The notes under the pieces were generated by a model. It was not told the origin of the DNA, searched no databases, and saw only the letters and a program-made list of their open reading frames with translations. From Ignelater luminosus (taxonomy: Eukaryota > Arthropoda > Insecta > Coleoptera > Elateridae): a DNA stretch of 64,000 nt. Where the stretch lies: the NCBI GenBank assembly GCA_011009095.1, contig VTPC01002498.1, positions 33,556-97,555 on the forward strand. The letters are read 5' to 3'. Of this stretch, positions 1 to 11,480 are shown piece by piece (the stretch's first letter is position 1; each line of letters starts with the position of its first letter). The position numbers were made by a program, and so were the translations under genes.

Positions 1-2059
1 TATTTGTAGAAAGATAAATGTTAACGGATACCATTATTCAAATCGTAACAGATCTTTATAATTGAATTTTGCTGAAAGCTGTCTGTCTCAAATGTATCAT
101 TGAATTGAAATTTTGACTGAATCGGATTCAGATCCAAATACATCTTTAATCTTCCAGAGATTATTTGATGTCATTTTTGATCTTGATTTATTCATTTAAA
201 ATTCACGGGTTGTACTTTCATTATATTTCGATCAATTTTCAATTTGATTGTAGTTTTACTATAACTCGATTTATATTAATTTTTGGTTTGCAAAAAACAT
301 TTATTGGAAAATGAGATTGACCACGTAGAAAATAGAGTCTTGAATGAAAGATGAATTAACGAGAAACTCATCAGAAATTTATTTATTAAAAAGGAAATTA
401 TCTAAGCAGAGAATCAACCGCCTTGATATTGTAAAAATTAGTTTCTTAAAGTGATACCTTATTTCTAAATATAAAGCTTAGAAAGCAATAACTAAAAAAA
501 GATAAGTAGTAATGCTACACGATTAGAACTAGAATTTGAGCACGTAATGATAATATAACTCTAATAGTCAATGATTATTATGGGAGTATCTCTACCAATT
601 TAGAAGCGACCGCATGGGAAAATGTGCTTGTAATGATGATGTCTTATATAAAAAAGCAATTTTTCCCATTTACATTAATTTCTATAAAATAGAAATGCCA
701 CCAATGAAGTTATTTTATTTCAAACTGGACTTTTAAGGAGATTACATTGTAGAAAATATTAGAAGCATCCCGAATTTGCCAAAAAAATATTTTAGGCAAA
801 TTAACATTAAAAGTTCTTCGACTCGAATAAATTTGTAAATGTTGAGCAGAAGCATCGGTTTCGAAGTTATTTTCATTTTCATAATTAAAAGCATTTCAAA
901 ATATAGATGTCAAGTTGAAAATACGAGAAATTTGAAAAGAATTTCAGATACTTCATTTGATACGATACCAAAAGTTTTTAACGGAATTTTAACGAATCTC
1001 CTTTTTGGTTAGACGAAAGAAAAAATATTACTTTTACTGTTACCTTCTTGTTTTTAAACACACGATTTTAAAATAATTATTTTTTTATTGACCATGAATC
1101 AATTTTCTTTTAGCTTCCATAATAATAATAAACAGTTTTTCTAGATAATAATAATCCTACTTTACGTTTAGTCAGTGATATTAACGAGGTGTTTCGTGCG
1201 GATTTGAATTTTATTATGTTTTTAATTGCATGTGTGTTGATATCTTGTTTAGGATTAGATTTTTAATGGCTTCCTTCTAAGCCTTATCACGTAAATGTCT
1301 AGGAAAATTTAAATATTCCTATAATGTTATGATATATGCAGTTACGTGTTTTGCAATTAATTATTTTCATTAAATTTTTCTTGGTTTGTATGATTATTAT
1401 TCAGAATGTAATTAGAACTTTCTAGATTTAATGCAGTGTCGCAGAATATTAATTATTTTTATTTTAGAAATAGTTGGTATAATACTTTAACACGATTTAT
1501 TTTAACTGCTGCTGCTACTTCTCTTGATAGATACAATCACAACTTATTCGTTATTTTTAGCAGAATTTAATTTTATGTAATTTAAAATGTAGAATTACCT
1601 CTTATAATTATTGAGAGAACTACCAGTCAGAGTGCGTTTCCATGTAAAGCATTTGTTACACAAATGATCCTTGTGCTAATGGTAATAGTTAAGAAGTCTA
1701 TGGCCTCGGCGAAACTACAAAAGTTACTTAACTACTATTATCTTGATTTTATATTCCAGATTGTTTGCACGCTAATAAGAATAACATTCAAGATGACTGT
1801 CTACCATATGGTTCAAAGACATAGCGAATTGCTTCGCCATTTTGTTTTTTCAAATCAAGCTTTCATTTCTGTTTGAGTTAACACAAAAATCAATGAATGG
1901 ATAAATAGAACTTTTCAAAAATCAATAGTTAATATATACGTATAGAAATTTTATCCACTCGCATCGTATATATGAAGGCTAGGAAGTTTTCGTTCACATC
2001 AGGGCAGAAGTTTGTAGGCTATTTGTATTCTTCCAAAATTGTGTGAAAACCAGAAAATC
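1..2059. other. A+T-rich non-coding sequence
   Basis: No coding region, RNA gene or clear repeat was recognised. The sequence is A+T-rich with many short A and T runs. The longest open frame (about 70 codons, near 1664-1876) has no recognisable protein features and is of a length expected by chance. Confidence 0.6.
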
Positions 2060-3110
2060 GAAAGAAAATGTTGGAAGTCTGAAATCTTGCGCAAATAACT
2101 TGAGGAAGAACAGAATCCTTGATGAAGGGCGAAACTCAATTGTGTCCCATTTTGTACCACCGCAAGTGACCGTACTAAGACCGAAGTCTGAGTTTGGTTG
2201 GGGTGGAGAACAAAATCCAAAGCTTAAACCGTTTCCTCAATTGAACTGAAATAGCAAGAAGATGATGAGCAAAGAAAAATCCGGAAATAGATAGCCACTA
2301 GTGGTCCGATGGAAAACGAATCTCGACCAGAAAAACGACGTTGATTTTGGACGAATCCCAAAGCTTTAATTTGGACTGCTTCAAAGCCTAAACCTATTAA
2401 TTTTCCCTATTCTACTTGAATCCTGAGTAGATGATAAAATCTGCTGCATGTGATCTGAGAAAAGGCAGAATTCAAAGGTAGACCGTAACAGGCGTCCTGA
2501 TGGAGGAAGACACTCAATTATGGCCTTGAGGAAAACTAAGTTCGATATTTTTGATTGAAACTTGAATTTGGGCTGCTGTAAGTGAAATAGAGGACAAAGT
2601 TCAAAATTTAAACTTGCTATTCGACCCTAATCGTAAGAAGATGATAAAATTTGCTACAGGTGCCCTGATGGAGAAAGAAACTATTGTGAACTATCGCAAG
2701 TAGCCAAAATCTGAAGTTGGACAAAATTTAAAGCTTCAGCTCGTTAGTTTCTTCTATTCGATTCTAATCGTAAGAAAATAATGAAATCTTCTGGGGAAGA
2801 ACCGAAGGCAAATTACAGCAGATGGTTTGATAGATGATGAATCGATCATAAAGGTGAATTCCGGATATTGACCTTGGAAAAATCGAAGCTTGGATTTGTT
2901 TTACCATACACAGTTAAGGCGGGGGACAAATCTGGAATAAATATGCAAGAGATTAGACGCCCTCGAGAAAAACGAAGTCTAGTCAATTTAAAGCAAGTTT
3001 CTATTATTGCCCACCACAGGTTTGGTTTGTGGAAAACAAAGCCTGAATTTGTGCTACCACCGGTGGCTTGGTTAAGGATAAACTTCAGACGTTAAACGTC
3101 CCATCTTCCT
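2060..3110 (+). repeat. Decayed tandem repeat, units of about 160-190 bp
   Basis: At least five diverged copies of one unit can be aligned by eye. A block like CCTGATGGAGGAAGAAACTC recurs near 2119, 2307, 2495, 2664 and 2825, spaced 161-188 bp. It is followed in order by a block like GGACAAAATTTAAAGCTT (near 2213, 2354, 2595, 2723) and one like CTAATCGTAAGAAGATGATA (near 2255, 2428, 2637, 2774). The order of blocks is kept, which argues for tandem duplication rather than low complexity. Copies differ by many substitutions and small indels, so the array is old. Short open frames inside it have no recognisable protein features. Whether this is satellite DNA or a duplicated piece of something else is not clear. 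Confidence 0.7.
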
Positions 3111-3130
3111 GTAAGTAAGTAAGTAAGTAA
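3111..3130. repeat. (GTAA)5 microsatellite
   Basis: Five perfect GTAA units sit directly at the distal edge of the decayed tandem array. Confidence 0.9.
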
Positions 3131-3865
3131 TCAAGCTTTTAAGTTTTAAGCTTCTTCAGCCTTCTCATCTTCCTCTAAGAAGGCCATAAAAAAGGGAACG
3201 CGAAGTGCAATTTTTCTCACCGAGTAGACGTCTTGGAAGCGCCGAAAATATGGAGTGGGAAAAAAGTGCACATTAAAATAAAGAATCTCAATTATTTTGA
3301 ACAATGATGGAGATGAGCCTGAACCCCATGACAGGACAGAGGAGAGCTCTGATGTTTACTGAAGGATGTGCCAATAGTATTGGTTTTATTATCAAGACTG
3401 GCTTTCGATTAATCTTGATTTTCTGAAAGATGGACTTTGATACTGAAAGCATCGATTTGGTTTGCAGTCTCCTTTTCACTCTTCATGATTCGAATAGTTT
3501 TATAACAAAACCTTTTGGGTTCAGAATCTCGGTCATCCTAACTTTAGTTATGTTTGTTTCAGTAATTCTTATGTTGCTTCTCAACAAATGTTTATGACGA
3601 CGACAGGGTAATTGGACAATAATTTGTCTTGCTAATAAGTGTGAGAAGACTTTCAAGTTTTAGTCTCTTTAAGTTTCTTTACCTTATCTAAATTACAGTA
3701 GTATTAAATTCTTGTGTCTTATAATTTACTGTCCTGATTGTAGATATTGTTAACATAGTCATCATTAAACTGTTGATGTTTTTAACTTGGCAGTATTTTT
3801 TAATTGTAACTCAAAGAAAATTGTACATATATCAAGAAAAATTCCTTGAAAGATAAATGAAAATA
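3131..3865. other. Non-coding sequence
   Basis: A+T-rich sequence with no gene recognised. A 63-codon frame on the minus strand (3288-3479) has no supporting features. Confidence 0.55.
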
Positions 3866-4055
3866 CAGTGAAGACTCGCTAATCCGAAACTGCATTGAAT
3901 TTTTGTTTGTATCTTTATCAGGATTTCTTAAATAGATATGCAAACATTTTTTCTTGTTTAAAAATCTAGTTAAGTCTTGTTTCTATGGACCTGGTAATCG
4001 AAAGTATGGGTCATAGCGAGTTAATTTCTTCGGATTACTTAGCGAAATAAAGCTG
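3866..4055. mobile_element. Possible pogo/Tigger-like MITE
   Basis: The left end reads TA then CAGTGAAGACTCGCTAATCC, which resembles the CAGTG-starting ends of pogo/Tigger-type DNA transposons, including the TA before it. About 190 bp later, the minus strand reads CAGCTTTATTTCGCTAAGTA followed by ATCCGAA. It shares the TCGCTAA and ATCCGAA blocks with the left end, with a 4-nt insertion between them. A second ACTCGCTA motif lies just inside on the same strand, so the exact right end (4031 or 4055) is uncertain. No transposase is present, so if real it is a small non-autonomous copy. A chance similarity of short motifs cannot be excluded. Confidence 0.33.
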
Positions 4056-4214
4056 CATATATAGGAATTGAAAACTGAATGAAGAATAAACGTTGGAGAG
4101 TTATTTCAAAACGAGACATCATTTATTGAAAATTTGAAATAATTTTTTTGATATTCTCGCAGAATAAGAATACTGCTGTAACGTATTTTATAAAAACAAA
4201 AGCTTAATCTATCT

Positions 4215-4242
4215 GAAGGTGTACATGTACAATGTACACTTC
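4215..4242. repeat. Near-perfect hairpin GAAGGTGTACAT/ATGTACACTTC
   Basis: The two arms pair over 11 bases with one bulged G and a 5-nt loop (GTACA). The core is also a run of overlapping TGTACA palindromes. It stands alone in A+T-rich sequence, with no gene beside it. Confidence 0.6.
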
Positions 4243-6577
4243 AAGACATTTTAATTTCTATGTTAGAATTACCTGTGTCAAATAAAAGTCAAAAAGTTGT
4301 CAAACAAATGCTTGTATGTTCTTTTGTAGTAGCTGTACATTCACTCTATTTATTACAGAAAGTTCTCGACTGTCGGGTTCTTTTTGAATACAATTTTGTT
4401 GCTCACATTCAAAGAAGCAAATTACGTTACTTCTCGTATTAAGATTTTGTAGAGGCGTTCACATTTAAACGTTCGGTCTTCTGCTAAATTAATTTCGAAT
4501 TCACAGTGAATCCCCCTTGTCGGGTGCGTTATCTCCTAGTGGGGGTTACACACCCCCTCAGTATATTAAAGCGGGGACAGAAATTGCATGTTACGTTTCG
4601 TAATTGCCAAACTTCATAAGAAAAATACGTAATATATTTACGTAGGAGCGCGCGTTAAACTAAAGTCTCTTCTTCGTAAGCTATTTATTCTTTAGACCCC
4701 CTCGAGTTGTCGGAGTTTGTTCCTTGTAAAGTAAACCTGCTTTTAGCGACTTGAATAAAATGATAAAATTTCATATATGCGCAAGATAAAATCGGCTATT
4801 TCTCACATCTTGTTTCTGTAATCGATTTCGAATGACAGAAATACCTGTTCTGCTACAAATTCGAATCGATTCTTGTAAAAATCCGGGTTAATGCTTTATA
4901 AAGACTTTGCTTGTAAAGTGAGATTGCGCAACCGCTCGTGTGAGTGAGTGAGTGTGTATGTGTGAATTTATTATGGGGATCTTTTTAAAAAAGTTCTTAT
5001 CCAACGCAAATCGCCAATGCGAAACGCAGCTTTAAATGTGATAAAGTGTAAAGTTATGTAAATGTCAGAATTAAGGTTAACTTTAACGTATTAACCAAGA
5101 ACTTGCATGTAGTTTCGCTTCTGTGGAATCATAAAATAACTTGATATTGCGTATAGTGTCTCCATTTTTATGTCTAGATCTTGTTTTTTTTTGAAAAATA
5201 AAACTAAAGAACTGGTAGTCGAGACATCCATCATTTATAACATATAATTCTAAAAACATATGTTTAATTAATAGCCTGGCTAATCAATTCTGAAAGACTC
5301 CTTATATGTAAGGATTAAAGTTAAGTTATGGAGGTTTTAATTTTTCTTTTGTGGCATCTCAGACGTTAAACCTGCAGACTTTAGGGCAATAACGAAGAAT
5401 CCAACAAACAAAACTTAATTTCTCTATATAATAAATTAAGTCACTGTTAGTGAGTGTATTATTGGCATGTTGAGATTTTTATAGACCGGTTCAAGTACTC
5501 TCTTGTTACATATATCAGGATTTAACATCAACATTATGCAATTCCCGGCTCGATAACAAAAATCGGAATCGTTATTTGAATTTCAAAACCAGATAAATCA
5601 AAGCGGATTACGGCAATATAAATAAATCGGGGATTAAACAGGTATTAGTTGCTGATTGAATTTAATATTTATTAACCGGATTTGGTATTAAAGTTTGGTA
5701 TAAATAAATTTAGAAAACTGCCGTGTCACATTGCATTCCTCTATAAAGAGACCGCGTTCACGTACGTCGTTATTCATCCACATCTGTCCTTTTGTTTAAT
5801 CAAGAGTTTAATGAATATGTTTTTTATTAATAAATAAGATTTTGCAGTCACTTCAATATATCTATTTACATCTACATTTCATGCATACGGAGAAGTTAAA
5901 TTCTATTCGCTTGGGACGCATCGCTTATACCGATGAAAACCGCTGAATAGAAGGGGTGAGTTTTATCTTACATCTAGGCTCGGGTCGAATATGCAAAGTG
6001 GGTAACACGTGTACGGTGGCTAGTTTAAATACAAGTGCAGTTTAATAACCGAGTAAAAGGAAATACTGGGCTACTACATGATAAAACGGAAAACTAGGTT
6101 AATATCAGTTTGTGTTGAGTAGGGTCAAAAAGGATATTAACTTCATATTAAGCTGTTAAATATTCTTGGTAACATTCTAGAGGGATGTTACATACAGCCT
6201 GAATATTAATTCTAGTTGTTTCCTACCATATCCTGTTGAGATTTACTATTCATATGTTACGGGGAATTCAAAATTCACCTGAATGCGTGAATACAATGCG
6301 ATTCATTAAATATAAAATTCAGTATGTACGTGTGGGGTGTCGCATGGTTTAATATTAGGACCTATATTGTCTAGAATTTTAATGGAGTGATTACATAACT
6401 TTTTTATTGTTAAAATGGCAGATTTTTAATTTAAATTTAATTTTCATTCACTTATTTGTTAATTTTTGGGATAGTTTCACATGAGTTCAAGTATACCGTG
6501 ACTATATTTTTAGCTTCTTTTCATGACTTGTTAAAATATATCTATTATAAGATAATTTGTTTACTATTCTATGTACA
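4243..6577. other. Non-coding sequence with mixed-composition patches
   Basis: No gene was recognised. The stretches 4440-5000 and 5560-6080 are less A+T-skewed than their surroundings and contain CpG dinucleotides and C/G runs. A short GTGA/GTGT-rich simple repeat lies at about 4938-4964. Confidence 0.55.
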
Positions 6578-6610
6578 GTGAAATCTCTTATGAACGGACA
6601 CAAATCGTTT
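6578..6610 (+). repeat. Isolated transposon-end-like motif
   Basis: The sequence TA followed by CAGTGAAATCTCTTATGAAC and GGACA resembles Tc1/pogo-type MITE ends. The piece AACGGACACAAATC recurs at about 14899-14912. I could not find a matching inverted end within the next kilobase, so this is at most a fragment. Confidence 0.22.
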
Positions 6611-8999
6611 TGGAATTATTTGAACCCTGTTCTAGTTATATCAACATCATAGTGCAGAATTAAGTTGATCTATGTTTAACTTGATCATTCTTTTGGGAGC
6701 TTTTTTGGTATTATTGAAATTATTGGCAAACATCTCAGGAAAAATGAATGTCCTTTCTGCCTTCCTTATTATACAGGGCCGCACCGGTAAAAACAAACTT
6801 CTCGACATCAAAAGTGAACATCTACTTTGTATCTTTGTATCGATAAATCATGAACTAGTCAATTTCAGAAAGTTTGTACAAATTCATTTTTTTATTTGAA
6901 CCAACGAAAAGTACAGATTTCTTGTAATACTTTAAGATTATGCTTTCAGAAGAAGTCATTACTATAGAGTCTTAGATACTCAAATACTTTAGAATTCCAT
7001 TGCTATCCGCCTTTTGACGAACCCTGTACTTTCTGTCAAAAATACCTTTCTGTGATCAATTCCATAATCCATCCTGAACCAAAGTCTAAGAAACTCTGAT
7101 TGACGATCTTCAACAGGTTGTGGTGGGTCAAAGATTGATCATGGGGGAACACTTTATGAATGCAATATGAACAGCGTTTAGACTTGGAGAAATTTTGAGA
7201 AGATGGATAAATTGATCTTTGAAGGATGAAGAGGTCTATTCAAATAAACAAGCAAACAAGCATTTTTTTCTATTTGACTGTAGATTACTATCGTAAAAGT
7301 ACAACTAGTACGGGGCGTGTCAAGTAGTCAATCGACACTATTTTCACGACTTTTCAAGATAATTCGAAGATGGAAGACAGTTTATTATTTTTCCTGGGCT
7401 AGAAGGACAATAAGATATCCTCATCATTCTCACGCCACGTTAACATGATTTCGTACTTGCGTAATACTAAGGAGATCTCTGAAATTCCCAAACTACTTGA
7501 ATGTGTAATTGTAGATCATTACATATACCTATTTTGGCTATGTCCTGTAATCTCGTAAATGCCTCTGATTTTATATAACTACTTATTGAAGTTGTTAGCA
7601 AAGTATCTAGGATTTGCATTTAATGCGACTAACCTGAAGCATTACGTCTGATTAATGTTCAGTTTGGCAAAAACAATTCTAACTTGCTTTTTAGTAACTC
7701 AACATTAAAAATCTTGACGACTCGAGATTGTTTTATTTAATTCTAGTTTGAATTCGATTGTTTGACATTACTTGATGAACAACAACATTGAATTTTAAAT
7801 TTTTATTTGCTTTCACACATCATACCTTGATTGCTGAACCATATCTATTACATTTCCCACACTTTCATCCCCTTCATCTATTGTATAGTTAAAATAATCA
7901 AGAATGGTCAGAAAATATGTTAGCAAGAGAAACTCGAAGAAAACAAAATGTAATTCTCTTTTCTTATCAAATTTAGCAACCTCACATGATTATTGTAGAA
8001 AAATTTATTTGAAAGGCCTTTGCATCTCTCATGACGAATAGGTCCATTAGAAAAATCCATATTTTCTATCTTAGCTTTCTACCGCGATAATATTGTGGAG
8101 TTTCCTTTGGGAATTAACAAAAGGGGCATTAAAGTTCGAATCAGCTGTGGAAAAAAATGATCGAGTGAAGGTCAAGCAAAATGGGGGTTGAAAAAATATT
8201 ATTTTGAGATATGATTTATGATCCCATATTAAATTTTTCCTGACGGTGCTACTAATAAGATTTTGCTTTCGATTTCAATATATCTAAAAAAACTTAAAAA
8301 ATAGATAATTTTGGCCAAATAGTATAGCAAAACTAATTATTTTGTTTTTTTGCTTTCAGGTGAGTCATCAAACCTAATTGGTTGTAAGAAGATGGATGCC
8401 AGCAAATGAGTGTACGTTAATTAAGCAAATTGTGTAGTTTACGGTGAGACTAGAATTTTTATAAACATTTAAAGCAATTCCAGGCTGAACACATAAAATA
8501 TTTAATGTTTACATATAGCATTCACATTAATTTAACCTATTCGTAATACCACTATATTCAGACCCCAAGGGTAGGTCTTAACTGTTCCCAGTTAAATTTA
8601 ACGATCAGGTTTTCCCTGGCAGCGTTTGTTAACACCATTGTTTGTATTTCACTTTGTACATAAATTATATGAAAATGAATATTAAATTTAATATGAATCA
8701 TAAAAGCATTCCGGTATTAAATAATTTTTTATAGAGAAAAGTGGAAGTAGTTTTTAAATTTTATCTGAAGTTTTTCCATTTTGATAAGATTACAGAAAAA
8801 GGAGAGACATGCGAAGGATTTAAAGGATTTGTGTCTAAAATTTCGAATGTAAATATGGGGGTTAAGACGAAAATCGTTGAGCTACTTGTAATGCAGTACG
8901 TGTATACCGCAACCATGATGTTGCTTGCAATAAATTGTGGTCATTATATTGCATTACTTGTGTTTTCCTATTCCTGTGTTAATAATAGATGAAAATTAT
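6611..8999. other. A+T-rich non-coding sequence
   Basis: No gene, RNA or clear repeat recognised. Open frames here (75 and 83 codons near 6672 and 8741) are composed of common A+T-rich codons and match no family I know. Confidence 0.58.
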
Positions 9000-10290
9000 A
9001 TGGGTACTGCGCTCGTATAGTGTGTAATGGGTTATCCACAGAGTTCTGCAACTTATAAAGCAAAAACCACTAAGGTTGTCAAGAGAGTCGATGGACTTAT
9101 TATGTATGGGAGCAAGTTGTATTACTAGATAATGCACTTACGCGCGACGTTGCATCGTGAAAAGTTACCGGAGTCGTAATATTGGGTTTCTGGATTGTTA
9201 ATTCCTTCGAAATTTTAACGTTTTGAAATTTGCGTGCTTTGTTATTATTTTAACTTCTGCGGTCGGCATTTACATTAAGTGGCTTCCAAATGTCTCGAGC
9301 TGATCATTGGGAGTGTAATTATACTTATCTTCGTTTAATGATGGCGTAAATGTCCGTACAGTAAAAGTTGTCTGTTCTTGTTTTTATTCCAACACCAACT
9401 GGTTATGTAGAGTGTGCAAGCCTACATAGAGCTTTCAGGTTTCTGATTTTATTTTCTGCTTACAAATTAGGGAAACCGTTGTTGTGCAAGCATTTGGTGC
9501 GAATGCAACTCGTTTTATAAAGACGTTGCTATTAGCGTTATCGCTCGGTTTTAATGTATGCTACCGCAGCACAGATAAGCGTAAAACAGTGCCGTATTAT
9601 TACCGGTGTATCGGACGATTAGTTTATGGGAAAACGTATTTGTAATAGGTGATTTATCCGTTGTTGTATAGGGGCTGGGAGAAGCAAGCACGTTTGTCAT
9701 TCTGTACAGGCGTTCCCAGCGCTTCGTGCATGCTAACTTTCCAGTTTTCTCTTTCGTATACATTGACCCACCGGAATTCCGGATAATTCCCCTGTTTACC
9801 CTTTTATTTCGAACGTTAATCAATGGCAGCTAAGCCCAAAAGATCTACAAAAATTCCGAGGAAAAAAATTCCTGACTAAGCATATTAATCTTGTGCGGCA
9901 CAAGAAGCTTAGCGTATATTTGTGGTAGAAAGTTTCATGTATTGATTTTGTTGTTGGATTTTCCTGTAATTTATACACCCTTCTGAGTTCGCTGACCAAA
10001 TCATGGAAAAGGGAAGAATAATAAATAGAAAAGTAACAGCTGAAAAGTTGTTTCTGTAATTCTTTTGTTCCGTGCTTACGTAATTATCTTGTAAATAATA
10101 ATTTTAAGTAGTAATTAGTAGGTTAGCTTGTTTTTGTTAATAAATAATGAAGTTCGAAACTGTTACATAATGGAATACAAGCAATAATAGGTAGAAACTC
10201 AATATAAATTTTGCCCAGAGTGGTAACTGAAAACATGACTGTTAAGTTCAGACGCTGTAAGGTTAGTTATAAAGGGCGTTAGGGTATTTG
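9000..10290. other. Mixed-composition non-coding sequence
   Basis: Between 9000 and 9830 the sequence is non-repetitive and contains scattered CpG, unlike the A+T-rich flanks. A 90-codon minus-strand frame (9551-9823) has no recognisable domain. The remainder is A+T-rich. The texture is like conserved non-coding DNA, but conservation cannot be tested here. Confidence 0.5.
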
Positions 10291-11480
10291 GACTGTTTCG
10301 TATTCCGGGTCTCTCCTTTTATGGCTCGTTTTGATGCCGGTCTGCGTGGGTTAAGTATCGAATGGATCCGAACAATTTAGATTGAGGAAGATCTTTACAG
10401 GTAACTTATTCTGGGAGGTGTTTGGTTCCGATTCGCTATTAGCGGAAGTGCACAATAGGATGTAATTGTGTCGAACGCGCGCTCGACGGTCCGTGATACT
10501 AATGGTGACGGCGATACTAGGTCTTAAAATAATGGTGTCGGCGATCGTGACGCAAAAAGTAAATTGCTAAATTACGAAGCAGTATTTTCTCGGAGCCATC
10601 GAGTAATTTGATTACTGTAGTCTAATTATTTTCTAATTGAAGTTTAAGTAAAACCGGCACGTTTTGAGTCGGTGAACCGATCGGACAGAATGGAGATGCG
10701 CGACGTCAGGGTCGCTTTTTAAATACTTCATTAAGTTGCCTTCATTAGAGCAGGGTAATAAAGTGACATTTTTAACATTTTATTAATATCGGCCGTGATC
10801 GTTTGCTATGCGATGCGCGCGGCGATACCGCCGTCCGACCACCCGCTTCGGCCGCCGAATTGCGGACTAACTGCCTCCAAAATGACGTCGGAGGACGCAG
10901 CGGATTCCCGGACCATGTGTGGTCTGTCGACGCACCGGACTATTAAGGACCATCAATTACAGCACGTCTTACATGGTTGCCGTTGCATCACCTCGCCAGT
11001 TCAACTGGTTGCTACATAAATCAAATTCTCATCGCCTATCGTTGTTACTGTATCTCTCGTTATTTCGAACTGTTTATCTGTGAAACGCGACTACTGTTTC
11101 AACTTCGCACTATATTTCACATCCCACCGTTGTTGTATTCCGATTTTTTTTTGAAGTCCTTATCGTATCGTTAACTCTAACGACCTCCTTTTCCAAGTCA
11201 TTTGCACTAAGCGTCGGTCTTTGTTAGGTGCTCGCGCCGGTAGGTACCTAATGCGTTTTGTATGTTGTGTCGTGCTCGCTACGCGGTCTGACTGCACTTA
11301 CACCCCACGGCCCCCATTACCAGTGTGAACGGACGTTACCTGTCGCATGCGAGCCGCAATTTACGGCTATTGAGACCAGATCTGTCATTACCTGCACCTA
11401 TCGTCCATCAGCCCTACTATACTCCATTCAGTTGTCGACGCTATCGCCGCATCGCTCACATTGTACCGAATAAACTGCTG
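10291..11480. other. CpG-rich island, possible regulatory or promoter region
   Basis: This is one of the most G+C- and CpG-rich stretches of the window. The core is at about 10780-10980, where CG dinucleotides occur every few bases (for example GATGCGCGCGGCGATACCGC). A plus-strand frame with an ATG at 10813 runs to 11019 (68 codons) but matches no protein I recognise. No convincing TATA box, initiator or splice pattern could be fixed. A promoter or first exon of an unseen gene, or a developmental enhancer, would both fit. Confidence 0.4.
10500..10545 (+). repeat. Two 16-bp direct repeats 30 bp apart
   Basis: TAATGGTGACGGCGAT (10500-10515) and TAATGGTGTCGGCGAT (10530-10545) differ at one base and lie exactly 30 bp apart inside the CpG-rich region. 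Both carry a TAAT and a GGCGAT core, so duplicated protein-binding sites are possible. Confidence 0.75.
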
